Shown here piece after piece: positions 36,025 through 44,262 of a stretch of DNA of 64,000 bases. The stretch is taken from the NCBI GenBank assembly GCA_937959265.1, contig CALGMA010000005.1, positions 62,001-126,000 of the forward strand, given 5' to 3'. Within the stretch, counting starts at the first letter, position 1; each line of letters starts with the position of its first letter. A program made the position numbers and the translations under genes. Source of the stretch: an uncultured Anaerolineae bacterium (GTDB taxonomy: Bacteria; Chloroflexota; Anaerolineae; J036; Brachytrichaceae). The notes under the pieces were generated by a model, which was not told where the DNA came from, did not search any database, and saw only the letters and a program-made list of their open reading frames with translations.

Positions 36025-36941
36025 TTCAACCCCGAATGCGACATCGTGCTCATCACCTGTCCCTGCAGGAAGAGGAACATGATCAAGTTCGGCAGGAACA
36101 TGATCAGCGCAGCCGCAGCAGCGATGCCCTGGCCGGCCACCACGTTCGCGCCGGTTGTGGTGGTAGCGGTGAGCGTGCCCAGGTAGAAAGCGAACGTCTT
36201 CAGGCTTTCGTTGTTGATGTAGAGCGTCGAGGTCTCGGCGTTGTTCCAGGCAGCCTGGAAGGTGAGTATGGCAATGGTGGCGATGGCCGGCCGGACCATC
36301 GGCAGTACGATCTTCCAGTAAATCTGCAGGTCCGAGGCGCCGTCAATTTGCGCTGCTTCGATCGTTTCGTCGGGGATGCTGTCAATGAACTGCTTGATCA
36401 AGAACAGGCCAACCGGCATGGCCAGCACGGGCAAAATGTGCACCAGGAATGTGTCCAGTAAGTTCAGCCGTTCGATGACCAGAAAGCGCGGGATGGTCAC
36501 CGCGATTGGCACGAACATCAGTGCCACGGTGTTGATGGCGAACAACGTCTGCTTGAGTTTGAAGCGCTTCTTGGATAGCGCGTAGGCGGCCGTGCTGGAG
36601 ACCAGTATGGACGCGGCGATCGTGATGAACGTGACGGCGATGCTATTGAACAGGTAGCGGCTGATCGGCACGCCCGAGTTCGACATCATCGAGGCTAGGT
36701 CGGTGAAGTTCTTGAGCGTGGGGTTGACTACGAAGAAGCGCGGCGGATAGGCGAAGAGCTCATCGGGCGGTTTGAAAGCGTTGGAGAAGATGAACGCAAT
36801 CGGCAGCAGCATCACAATCGTCAATGGCAGCAGTAGGAGGTAGAACTTGAGCTGACTGACGTGGAAGCCGCGTGGGTTGATGCCACGGTTGTAAACGCCG
36901 GTGTAGCGGCGCATCCAGTTGCGCTTCTTCGTCGTTCGCAT
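36021..36941 (-). CDS. carbohydrate ABC transporter permease (MalG-like), first pair
   Basis: A 306-residue protein with six hydrophobic segments. The EAA loop reads [37 protein letters not shown], and the C-terminus has [16 protein letters not shown], with 'Q-x-x-(F/V)-x-x-(S/G)' near the end as in MalG. The start ATG lies 3 nt after the preceding permease's stop, so both are coupled. Together with the permease at 36945 it makes one of two complete permease pairs in the operon. Confidence 0.92.
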   Translation of the reverse strand: MRTTKKRNWMRRYTGVYNRGINPRGFHVSQLKFYLLLLPLTIVMLLPIAFIFSNAFKPPDELFAYPPRFFVVNPTLKNFTDLASMMSNSGVPISRYLFNSIAVTFITIAASILVSSTAAYALSKKRFKLKQTLFAINTVALMFVPIAVTIPRFLVIERLNLLDTFLVHILPVLAMPVGLFLIKQFIDSIPDETIEAAQIDGASDLQIYWKIVLPMVRPAIATIAILTFQAAWNNAETSTLYINNESLKTFAFYLGTLTATTTTGANVVAGQGIAAAAALIMFLPNLIMFLFLQGQVMSTMSHSGLK

Positions 36942-36944
36942 CGT

Positions 36945-37901
36945 TCAGCCCTCGCTGGCAAATAGCCGGTTGGCCAGCCGCGTGAAGAACAACACCATCA
37001 ACAACAACACGACCGACACAGCCGCTGCATAGCCCATCTCATAACGCAAGAAGCCATAGTCCTCGATGTGGTTGACGATCAGTTGGCCGGCGTACTGTGG
37101 GGTGGGGTTGCTGCCGGAGAGCGTCACGCCGATAGCGCCGGCCTGAAACGTGCCTACGATCGCCATCACTGCGCCGAACAACATTTGCGGTTTCATCGAA
37201 GGGATGGTGATGTAGAAGATCTCCTGCAGGCGGTTGCTCACGCCATCTATGCTGGCTGCTTCATACAGGTCGGGGTTGGTCTCCAGGATGCCGGCCAGCA
37301 TCGCCAGAAAGCCGATGCCCATGCTGCTCCACAGCGTTACCACGATCATGATCGTCATCAGGTACTGTGGCGATTGCAACCACTGGATCGGCTCTTGAAT
37401 CAGCCCCAGGCCGAGCAGAAAGCTATTCAGGTAGCCGGCCTGGTCGCCGCTGAACAGCGTCTTCCACACGACAGCCATCGCCACGGCCGAGGTCATCGCC
37501 GGCGAGTACAGGATCAGCGCAAAGAAGGTGCGCGGCAGCCGGGGCAGTTGTGCCAGCACCCATGCCAGGAAGAACGCCAGGGCATAGCCGCCTGGCCCTA
37601 CGATGACGGCAAACTGAATGGTGTTGGGTAGGACGTAACGCATGAATGTGTCGTCCTGCGTGAGCAGGGTGATGTAGTTGCGCAGTCCGATGAAACGCGG
37701 CGGCTGAATAGCATCGAAGAACATGAACGATAAGCCGATCGCTGCCGCCACCGGCACCACGATGAACGTGAAGAACAGCACAGCGTATGCCGCAACGAAG
37801 GCATAGGCGCTGCCTTCTCGGTTCAACCAACACTGGAACCCGGCCTGGCTGTGTTGCGCCGGGATTGGCTCGGCTCTAGTTTGTCGCGCTTCGATCTGCA
37901 C
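36945..37901 (-). CDS. carbohydrate ABC transporter permease (MalF-like), first pair
   Basis: A 318-residue protein with a long N-terminal basic leader and six hydrophobic segments, starting [48 protein letters not shown]. The EAA loop is [35 protein letters not shown]. It overlaps the end of the large binding-protein gene by 26 nt, which points to translational coupling and makes a later start possible (for example near residue 20). Its usual partner is the MalG-like permease that follows at 36021. Confidence 0.9.
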   Translation of the reverse strand: MQIEARQTRAEPIPAQHSQAGFQCWLNREGSAYAFVAAYAVLFFTFIVVPVAAAIGLSFMFFDAIQPPRFIGLRNYITLLTQDDTFMRYVLPNTIQFAVIVGPGGYALAFFLAWVLAQLPRLPRTFFALILYSPAMTSAVAMAVVWKTLFSGDQAGYLNSFLLGLGLIQEPIQWLQSPQYLMTIMIVVTLWSSMGIGFLAMLAGILETNPDLYEAASIDGVSNRLQEIFYITIPSMKPQMLFGAVMAIVGTFQAGAIGVTLSGSNPTPQYAGQLIVNHIEDYGFLRYEMGYAAAVSVVLLLMVLFFTRLANRLFASEG

Positions 37902-40797
37902 TTTCCATCCACCTCTTCACCGTCTCGATGGTCGGAATCTTGAATCGCTTCACCCGTTGGCCGTCCTTCAGGTAACCGAACTCCTCCATCTTGCGCGCGA
38001 TCTCGCGGTTGATGGTGATTACGGCGTTGTCAATCGCGACGCGTGGATTGGCACCTTCGAAGACGATGCGGTTCCACACGTTGCTCAGCTCGCGCTCTTG
38101 CATGTAACTGCCGGGCAGCCGGATTGGCTCCTGTAGCCACTGCCACTGCTCCAGAATGACGGCTTTGTGCGCTTGTGGGATGGGCAGCTCGGCAAACGCT
38201 TGTAGATTGGCCGAGTTCCACAGGTATTCGCGGCCGTAGTTCAAAATCAGCCGCTCCTGAAACTCTACCTGCGTTTCGGTGGACATCCACCACTTCAAAA
38301 ACGCCCATCCCTCGTGCGGCTTGTCGGTATTGGCAAACATCAGGCTGGTCTGTGCCGAGCCGGTCGCATACCGATTCTGCGTCCCGTCGGCCAGCACTGT
38401 GGCGGGGTACAGATCAATCGCCCACAGCCCATCCAGCTCTGGCGCGGCGGTTACCAGCTTGATATACGTCTCGAAGTTGGACACCCCGATCGGGACCGTC
38501 CCATAGCGGAAGCTCTCGTAGAAACTCGCCGTGGTCACCGGCATGCCGTAAATGGTGAAGCTTTCGGCCATAAATTTGACTGCAGCGATGGCCTCCTCGG
38601 TTTGCAAGCTAGAAGCGAAGCCGTCCTCGGCGTAAAGCTTGGCCCCGTGGTTGAACAGATAAGGTGCGGTGACCAAGTACCCCCTCAATCCGCTTCCACC
38701 GGAGAGGGGCGCGTTGTAATTCATCCCGTAGCGTTGCAACACCGGCAAGATCTCGATGACCTCATTCCAGGTGCGCGGCACAGGCAGCCCCAGAGATTCG
38801 AGAATGTCCTTGCGATAGAACGTGACCCAGAAATCCTGCGTCTCCGGGATGGCGTAGACCGAGTCGTTGATGATGTAGCTGAGCAGTGCGCCGGGCGTGT
38901 AGATGCGGATGAAGGCGTCGAAATCCTCGAACGACCGCAGGTCATACAGCGCGTTGCGGATGGCCAGCTCGTATGGGATGTGCGTGCTGACGCCGAGTGC
39001 CACATCGGGCTGGATGCCGGCGGCGTTGGCCAGCACCAACTTCGACTCATCGGGCATGAGCGAGAACTTTACGCGGATGCCGGTCTGCGGCGTGAAGGAC
39101 TCGTCGGTCATGAGCTGCAGCAAATCCACATACTGCCGTGGACGATTGACCCACACCTCCAGCTCGTCCGCCCGTGCGCCAATGGACTGGTACGGATCGG
39201 GTTGAAAGGAGCGCAGGAAGCGCTTCGCGTCCTCGATCAACGCGAGATGCAACGGAACATCCGCCGGGGGAGGGCGCACATCTGGCGCGTGGATGATGAT
39301 CTTGTCCAGCGCCAACGGCTGGTTCTGTAGCAGCGGCAACAGCGAAGCGAGCAACTGCGCCGCCGATCCCGGCCCCTCGGAAAATCGCCCCATGTGCACC
39401 GGAATCTTGTTCGGGTCCGCGAGCAAAAAAGCGAGGTTGTCAATCGCCATCTGGTAGGTCAACACCTCCGGCGAGGGACGACCTTGATTGGCGTCGAGCA
39501 GAATCTGCTTATCGGCCATCAGGTTGCGGCGAATGGCATCGAGGCGCTCGCTAATGTCGGGGATGTAGTCGGAGATCACCCATTCCTTGAACGGGTCAAC
39601 CTGGTTGCCCGTCAGCTTTTTGATCTCTAGCGCGAGCGCGTTGATGTCCAGCAACGCTCGCTGGATCGTCTGGATGGCAGGCAAATAGGGCGCGTTGGTG
39701 GCTTCGATGCCCAACACGTTCTGTCCACGGCGCAGAAAGATCTTGTAGGGCGTTTCGCTGCCCAGTGTGAGATTCGTCCAGTCCGGCGTGTAGGGGAAGG
39801 GGACGGCATTCAGCTCGGCGAACGGTGGTGCACCGTTCACGGTGATACGCCGGAAGACGGTGAAATTGTTGCGTGTGTTCTGTAGCGCGTGGCAGGTGAT
39901 GGCATATAGGCCGTCCGCCGGCACGTCGAACGTATAGTACACCGCGCTGCCGCTTTTTTGCCAGCTTTCGCCGCCCAGCGTGTTCAGCAGCAGACGATAG
40001 GTTTCGTAGGGCGTGACCTTCAGGCTGCGATTGCTGACTGGCCGGACGGCGGTGTCGTTCTTGTAGCTGGGGAACTCGGCCTCTAGCGTGATGAGCACGT
40101 CACGAGCATCCGGCGCGGATTGTGCTGCTCGATACTCATGGTAGGCAGGGTAAGGCGCGAAGCGCGTTAGATAAATGCTTCCCAGATACAGCGCGCCCTT
40201 CGTCAGCGCGAACTCGAAGCGATGCTCCCCCGCCGACAGCGATATCTGCAGCGGGTAGGGCTGGCTGAAATTCACATCGCGCGCCTCGACGCGCGTCCAT
40301 TGCACGCGCCGTTCTTGACGGATGAGTGCGTCGTTGCCATAGCGATCTTTGGGGAAGGCGTTGGTGCTATTCTGGTAGAAGACCGGAAAGATGATCCGCC
40401 TCAAGTCGCTGACCGGAAATGCACCGTCTATCTGCAGCGCTCCCTCCGGAGCGTTCATTTTCAATGGTGCACTGGCCACGTCGAAGCTGATGATGTAGTC
40501 GCCCGATTCTGGCACGCTGGCTTGGAAACGCACAAGGTCGCCCTGTTGCAGCAATACGCTGGCTTGGGGATATTGGTGGGCGATCGCGTCTTCAGCCAGC
40601 GGCAAGCCGAAGCTGTGAGCGGAAACCTCTGTAGCCGGCGGTAGTACAACCGATGGCCATAGTGCCGGTGGTGTGCCCGTATGCTCCGGCGTCTGTGCCG
40701 GCAGTGCAACGACCACGATCGCCAGGCAGGCGGCGATGTACATCGTCCGCTTGCTGCGGGCCGTCGGCAGCGCCTGCTGTGTGAGTCTCGGGCGCAT
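37876..40797 (-). CDS. very large extracellular solute-binding protein with N-terminal beta-rich domains
   Basis: A 973-residue protein, about twice the length of a usual family 1 binding protein. A hydrophobic segment at about residues 18-34 ([17 protein letters not shown]) is the export signal or anchor. Residues 55-385 form two beta-rich modules ([35 protein letters not shown] ... [24 protein letters not shown] and [41 protein letters not shown] ... [14 protein letters not shown]) reminiscent of carbohydrate-binding modules. A helical linker follows. The final part from about 540 is the binding protein domain ([98 protein letters not shown]). It is probably a polymer-capturing receptor for the transporter. 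Confidence 0.87.
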   Translation of the reverse strand: MRPRLTQQALPTARSKRTMYIAACLAIVVVALPAQTPEHTGTPPALWPSVVLPPATEVSAHSFGLPLAEDAIAHQYPQASVLLQQGDLVRFQASVPESGDYIISFDVASAPLKMNAPEGALQIDGAFPVSDLRRIIFPVFYQNSTNAFPKDRYGNDALIRQERRVQWTRVEARDVNFSQPYPLQISLSAGEHRFEFALTKGALYLGSIYLTRFAPYPAYHEYRAAQSAPDARDVLITLEAEFPSYKNDTAVRPVSNRSLKVTPYETYRLLLNTLGGESWQKSGSAVYYTFDVPADGLYAITCHALQNTRNNFTVFRRITVNGAPPFAELNAVPFPYTPDWTNLTLGSETPYKIFLRRGQNVLGIEATNAPYLPAIQTIQRALLDINALALEIKKLTGNQVDPFKEWVISDYIPDISERLDAIRRNLMADKQILLDANQGRPSPEVLTYQMAIDNLAFLLADPNKIPVHMGRFSEGPGSAAQLLASLLPLLQNQPLALDKIIIHAPDVRPPPADVPLHLALIEDAKRFLRSFQPDPYQSIGARADELEVWVNRPRQYVDLLQLMTDESFTPQTGIRVKFSLMPDESKLVLANAAGIQPDVALGVSTHIPYELAIRNALYDLRSFEDFDAFIRIYTPGALLSYIINDSVYAIPETQDFWVTFYRKDILESLGLPVPRTWNEVIEILPVLQRYGMNYNAPLSGGSGLRGYLVTAPYLFNHGAKLYAEDGFASSLQTEEAIAAVKFMAESFTIYGMPVTTASFYESFRYGTVPIGVSNFETYIKLVTAAPELDGLWAIDLYPATVLADGTQNRYATGSAQTSLMFANTDKPHEGWAFLKWWMSTETQVEFQERLILNYGREYLWNSANLQAFAELPIPQAHKAVILEQWQWLQEPIRLPGSYMQERELSNVWNRIVFEGANPRVAIDNAVITINREIARKMEEFGYLKDGQRVKRFKIPTIETVKRWMESADRSATN

Positions 40798-40857
40798 GCG
40801 TAGAGTGTACCGATCAAATGAGGGAGCGCCGGCGCTTGGGCGCTCCCCCCTAGACGA

Positions 40858-42300
40858 TCACTTGCCGAGTTCGGCGCGGGCTTCGCTCAGGATCCTGTTG
40901 GCGAATTCCTCCAGTTTGGGCGCATAGTCCTCGTACTTGAATCGGCCGGAATTGGCGAAGTTGAACATGTACCACATGTTCACGTCCTTGTCTTCGCCGA
41001 TGTCAATACCGGGTTTACCCTCCCACCGGGCGTTGATGTAACCCGGCACGATCTTTGCCAGAGATTCGAGCACGCTGTTGTCGAGGTTGGCCATGGCTTT
41101 GCGGATGCCGGGCTTGTCTTGGATGAATGACATGTAAAGGTCAATGGACTTTTCGTCCACCGAGACCGGCATCTTGGTGGGTACCTGGCCGGCAGCTTTG
41201 GCCAGCTCGACTTCTTTGGCGTAGGCGGCCTTCGAGAAGCCCATCCACTTTGCGAAGTCGTATGCAGCTTTGAGATTCGGCGTCGCTTTCGAAATCACGA
41301 CGATGTCGGCCACCAGCGCCTGCTTGCCGTCGGGGATGCCGATGAAGTCCCAGTCAAACGGCGCGTTCTGCGAGTAGCCAGGAATGGACCATCCGCCGTC
41401 CCAGCGCACAGCAAACTCGTTGTTCAGGAACATCCAGCTTTCGGTGGACTTGAAGTTCGCCTTTTGTGCCTCGTTCAACCCGGCCCAACTGTAGGGCAAC
41501 ATCTCGCCAGCCTTGGCGACGGCGGCCTTGAAGGCAGGTGAGTTGTAGTTCATCTTCTCGCCGTCGAAACTGAACCACCCGAGCTTGCTTTCCTGTGTGC
41601 CCGGATACCAACCTATCAGCGGCTCCAGTTCATCTAGCCCGACAACGGCCTTTTGAGGATTGTGGACCGCGGTAACTGCCTTGAAGAAATCCTCCGCAGA
41701 TATGCCATATTCCGGCGCGTCGAGGTTGGCCGCCTCGAAAAGGTCCTTGTTGACAAAGTAACCCATGACGAAGTGCGCCACGGGTAGGCCCAGTACTTTG
41801 CCGTTGTAAGTCACTGCGTCTTTCAAGACCTGCGGCACATCCCTCCAGTCGGGATCGTCTTTGACCAAATCGGTCAGATCTGCCGTCCAGCCGTTCTTGA
41901 CATAGAGCGGCGTGTTATCTGCCATGAAGACGTCTGGCAATGCGCCTTTTGCCGCGTAGCTGGTCAGTTTCTCGTCCCAACGTCCTTCACCAGACATGTC
42001 CACGAATTCAATAGTGACGTTGGGGTTCAGCTCCGTGTAGGCTTTCACCAATTGCCGCTGGAGGTTATTTTCTTCCTCTGTGCCGAGGTTCCAATTGGCG
42101 TAGCGGATGGTGATGCGCTCGGTTGCTGGCGCGGCGGCAGGTTGCGCTGGCGCTTCTGTCGGCGTAACTGCCGGCTGTTCGGCAGGCAGGGCTACTGGCG
42201 CGGAGGGCACAGCCGGTTGCGGCGGCGCAGCGCAAGCGGCAATGGCGGTCGTCAAAATCAAGGCCAGAGTCGGCCTGAGGAAAGAGGGTCTCAACTGCAT
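40858..42300 (-). CDS. ABC transporter extracellular solute-binding lipoprotein (family 1)
   Basis: A 480-residue lipoprotein, first gene of the operon, with a ribosome site AAGGAGG about 6 nt before its ATG. Signal peptide and lipobox (AIAACAAPP) are followed by a Pro/Ala/Glu tether at about 25-58. The mature domain starts [84 protein letters not shown], a textbook family 1 sugar-binding first lobe. It lies 60 nt before the much larger binding protein. Two receptors for two permease pairs suggests two related importers or two stages of uptake. The leader carries the two LacI-type operators. Confidence 0.92.
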   Translation of the reverse strand: MQLRPSFLRPTLALILTTAIAACAAPPQPAVPSAPVALPAEQPAVTPTEAPAQPAAAPATERITIRYANWNLGTEEENNLQRQLVKAYTELNPNVTIEFVDMSGEGRWDEKLTSYAAKGALPDVFMADNTPLYVKNGWTADLTDLVKDDPDWRDVPQVLKDAVTYNGKVLGLPVAHFVMGYFVNKDLFEAANLDAPEYGISAEDFFKAVTAVHNPQKAVVGLDELEPLIGWYPGTQESKLGWFSFDGEKMNYNSPAFKAAVAKAGEMLPYSWAGLNEAQKANFKSTESWMFLNNEFAVRWDGGWSIPGYSQNAPFDWDFIGIPDGKQALVADIVVISKATPNLKAAYDFAKWMGFSKAAYAKEVELAKAAGQVPTKMPVSVDEKSIDLYMSFIQDKPGIRKAMANLDNSVLESLAKIVPGYINARWEGKPGIDIGEDKDVNMWYMFNFANSGRFKYEDYAPKLEEFANRILSEARAELGK

Positions 42301-42459
42301 GGTTCGCCTCCTTGTGAGTTAAGCTTTCTGGTTCAGGGTCACACATCGAAATGGCAAGAATTCGCATCTCGGATCAGTGCGTTATCTGGGTGTTCGTTCG
42401 ATAGCTCCTCCTTGTTTGGCACCGTTTCGTGCATATTGCAGCAAACGGCGTAGTGGAGT

Positions 42460-42471
42460 TGAAACGTTTCA
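42460..42471. promoter_or_regulatory. LacI-type operator, proximal copy
   Basis: Perfect 12-bp palindrome TGAAACGTTTCA with a central CpG, the form recognised by LacI-family proteins. It lies 159 nt before the start codon of the first operon gene at 42300. Confidence 0.7.
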
Positions 42472-42500
42472 CTTGAATGCTCTTTTTTTAGGGACGAATG

Positions 42501-42516
42501 AGTGAAACGTTTCACT
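42501..42516. promoter_or_regulatory. LacI-type operator, distal copy
   Basis: Perfect 16-bp palindrome AGTGAAACGTTTCACT. It has the same core as the proximal copy, with the centres 43 bp apart, close to four helical turns, so two dimers could bind the same face and cooperate by looping. It is placed just behind the end of the DUF368 gene. Confidence 0.75.
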
Positions 42517-42556
42517 TCGGAGAAAGTACTACACGAACTGGCCTTTGTCAAGGCGC

Positions 42557-43555
42557 TCAACTCGTCACTTGCCAGTCTCGCTGATGAGGTTGCTGGGGAC
42601 GCCGCTCCCATCCCAGCCGGCGCATCACTGGGTTCGCGCCGGTCTGCATGTGGTCAATCACGCTCAATAGAAAGAAGCCAACCACTGCGATGGCCAGCGC
42701 AACCCAGAACTCCGGCGCTGCGATGTTGGGCAGGATGTTTTGCTCACGGATGGGGATGGCTTTGCCGTGGCGATCCAGCGCCGTCTCGATCACTTCCTTC
42801 CACGGCCAAATCTTGCGCAGCGAGCCGACCATGAACCCCATGAGCACGGCCACGGCGATGTTGTGGTAATTTCGCAGCAACCAGCTCAACAAACGTACGA
42901 AACCGGCTAACCCCACTACTGCGCCCAGCGCGACCGGAACGACGGCCAGCAGGTTCAGATCTGCTACGGCGTCCAGCACGTAGGCATATTGCCCCAGGAT
43001 GAGCAGAATGAACGATCCGGAGATGCCAGGCAGGATCATCGCCATGATCGCCAGCACCCCGCTGAAGAAGAGCGTGATCGGGTCGTGCGGCATTTTCAGC
43101 GGCACCAGCCCCACGATGATGTAAGCCGCGATTGCGCCGCTGATCAGCGCCGCCGCCGCGCCGCGCGACCATTTGATGGTCGTGCCCACCGCGATGATCG
43201 AAGCGACGATGAGTCCGAAGAAGAAGGCGAAGAGATATACCGTCTGATATTCCAGCAGGTAGCGCATCACCCGAGCCATACCGAGCGCAGCCACACCGAT
43301 ACCGGCGCCCAGGGGGATGAGGAAGCCCCACGGAATAGAACTCAGCGCTGCGCGCCAGCGTCCCCGGCCGAGCAGGCGCAGTACTTGGAGGTTGAATGCC
43401 TTGATGGCGGACAACAGATGCTCGTAGATGCCCATGATGAAGGCCATCGTGCCACCCGATACGCCGGGGATCAGGTCGGCGATGCCCATCACGATTCCGG
43501 TGAAAAAGAGCCGGAGCGCCGAAAATGGGCGAGCTGCAGTGTTTGGTTCTTGCAT
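42557..43555 (-). CDS. DUF368-family polyprenyl-phosphate translocase (PopT type)
   Basis: A 332-residue polytopic membrane protein with roughly nine hydrophobic segments. The opening RLFFTGIVMGIADLIPGVSGGTMAFIMGIYEHLLSAI is the diagnostic DUF368 motif (A-D-x-x-P-G-V-S-G-G-T), and a second copy-like element is ILPGISGSFILLILGQY. The family has been reported to recycle undecaprenyl phosphate across the membrane for cell wall and glycan synthesis. It precedes the sugar operon but is separated by 256 nt containing the operators, so it is probably a separate unit, perhaps together with the upstream HAD gene (71 nt away). Confidence 0.88.
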   Translation of the reverse strand: MQEPNTAARPFSALRLFFTGIVMGIADLIPGVSGGTMAFIMGIYEHLLSAIKAFNLQVLRLLGRGRWRAALSSIPWGFLIPLGAGIGVAALGMARVMRYLLEYQTVYLFAFFFGLIVASIIAVGTTIKWSRGAAAALISGAIAAYIIVGLVPLKMPHDPITLFFSGVLAIMAMILPGISGSFILLILGQYAYVLDAVADLNLLAVVPVALGAVVGLAGFVRLLSWLLRNYHNIAVAVLMGFMVGSLRKIWPWKEVIETALDRHGKAIPIREQNILPNIAAPEFWVALAIAVVGFFLLSVIDHMQTGANPVMRRLGWERRPQQPHQRDWQVTS

Positions 43556-43626
43556 AGCTTGGGCTCCGTAGGTGCCAAATAAAAACAGGCGTCCCCCTCA
43601 AGACGCTGCAAAGCAGTATACCGCCT

Positions 43627-44262
43627 TCATAGTCTTGTTAATCCCGTGGATCCCGTCAACTGCACCAATGCGCGGCGCAAATCATCGCCGGACGTGAAGT
43701 GCACACCGTGCATGCCCAGCGCTTGAGCTGCAGCCACGTTCTCCACCATGTCGTCCACGAAGATGCTTTCCTCGGGGCGTACGCCCAGCCGCGCCAGCGC
43801 GCGCCGGAAGATCTCCAGATCGGGCTTTTTCACACCTTCCTCGCCGCTGAACACGAGGATGTCGAACAGGTCGCTGTTGAGCTTGCCTGAAAACATCTCC
43901 CGCGCGTCGGGCAGAGCGTTGCTAATCAGGCCGGTCTTGTAATGCCGGTGCAGCAACTCGATCAGCGCTAGCAGTGATTCGTCGAACGTGTCGCCGCGCC
44001 AGAAGTCCGCCTGAAGCTGGCGCAACTCGTTGGCGTCGAGGCCGAGCGTTGCGGCGACGTGCCCCCAGACGTCGGCCGTCGTCGCTCGGCCGATTTGGGC
44101 GGCTTGCCCGACCGGGCTGTTGAAGAAGAGGTCTTGCAATGCCCAGTCACGCATGCCGAAGCGCCGCTCCCATTGGCGGCGCGGCTCGAGGTCGGTCGTG
44201 CGTACAAGCACGCCGCCCATGTCGAATAAGATGGCGGTGATCGTCGGTGATGAAGTGCTCAT
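43627..44262 (-). CDS. HAD-superfamily hydrolase (phosphatase-like)
   Basis: A 211-residue cytoplasmic protein. The frame is open up to 44739, but the ATG at 44262 overlaps the preceding gene's stop by 4 nt (ATGA) and begins just before motif I, AILFDMGGVLVR, with the nucleophile Asp. The conserved Ser/Thr motif II appears in TGLISNA, motif III Lys in GVKKPDLEIF, and motif IV acidic residues in ESIFVDDMVENVAAAQALGMHGVHF. It looks like a YihX/GPP-type sugar-phosphate or haloacid phosphatase. The gene ends the operon that starts at the DUF1501 gene, so its substrate may come from the glycosidase upstream. Confidence 0.88.
   Translation of the reverse strand: MSTSSPTITAILFDMGGVLVRTTDLEPRRQWERRFGMRDWALQDLFFNSPVGQAAQIGRATTADVWGHVAATLGLDANELRQLQADFWRGDTFDESLLALIELLHRHYKTGLISNALPDAREMFSGKLNSDLFDILVFSGEEGVKKPDLEIFRRALARLGVRPEESIFVDDMVENVAAAQALGMHGVHFTSGDDLRRALVQLTGSTGLTRL

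Noticed and set aside
42339..42611. A 90-codon minus-strand frame across the operator region
   Set aside because: It runs through both operators and overlaps the DUF368 stop; the codon content does not look like protein.
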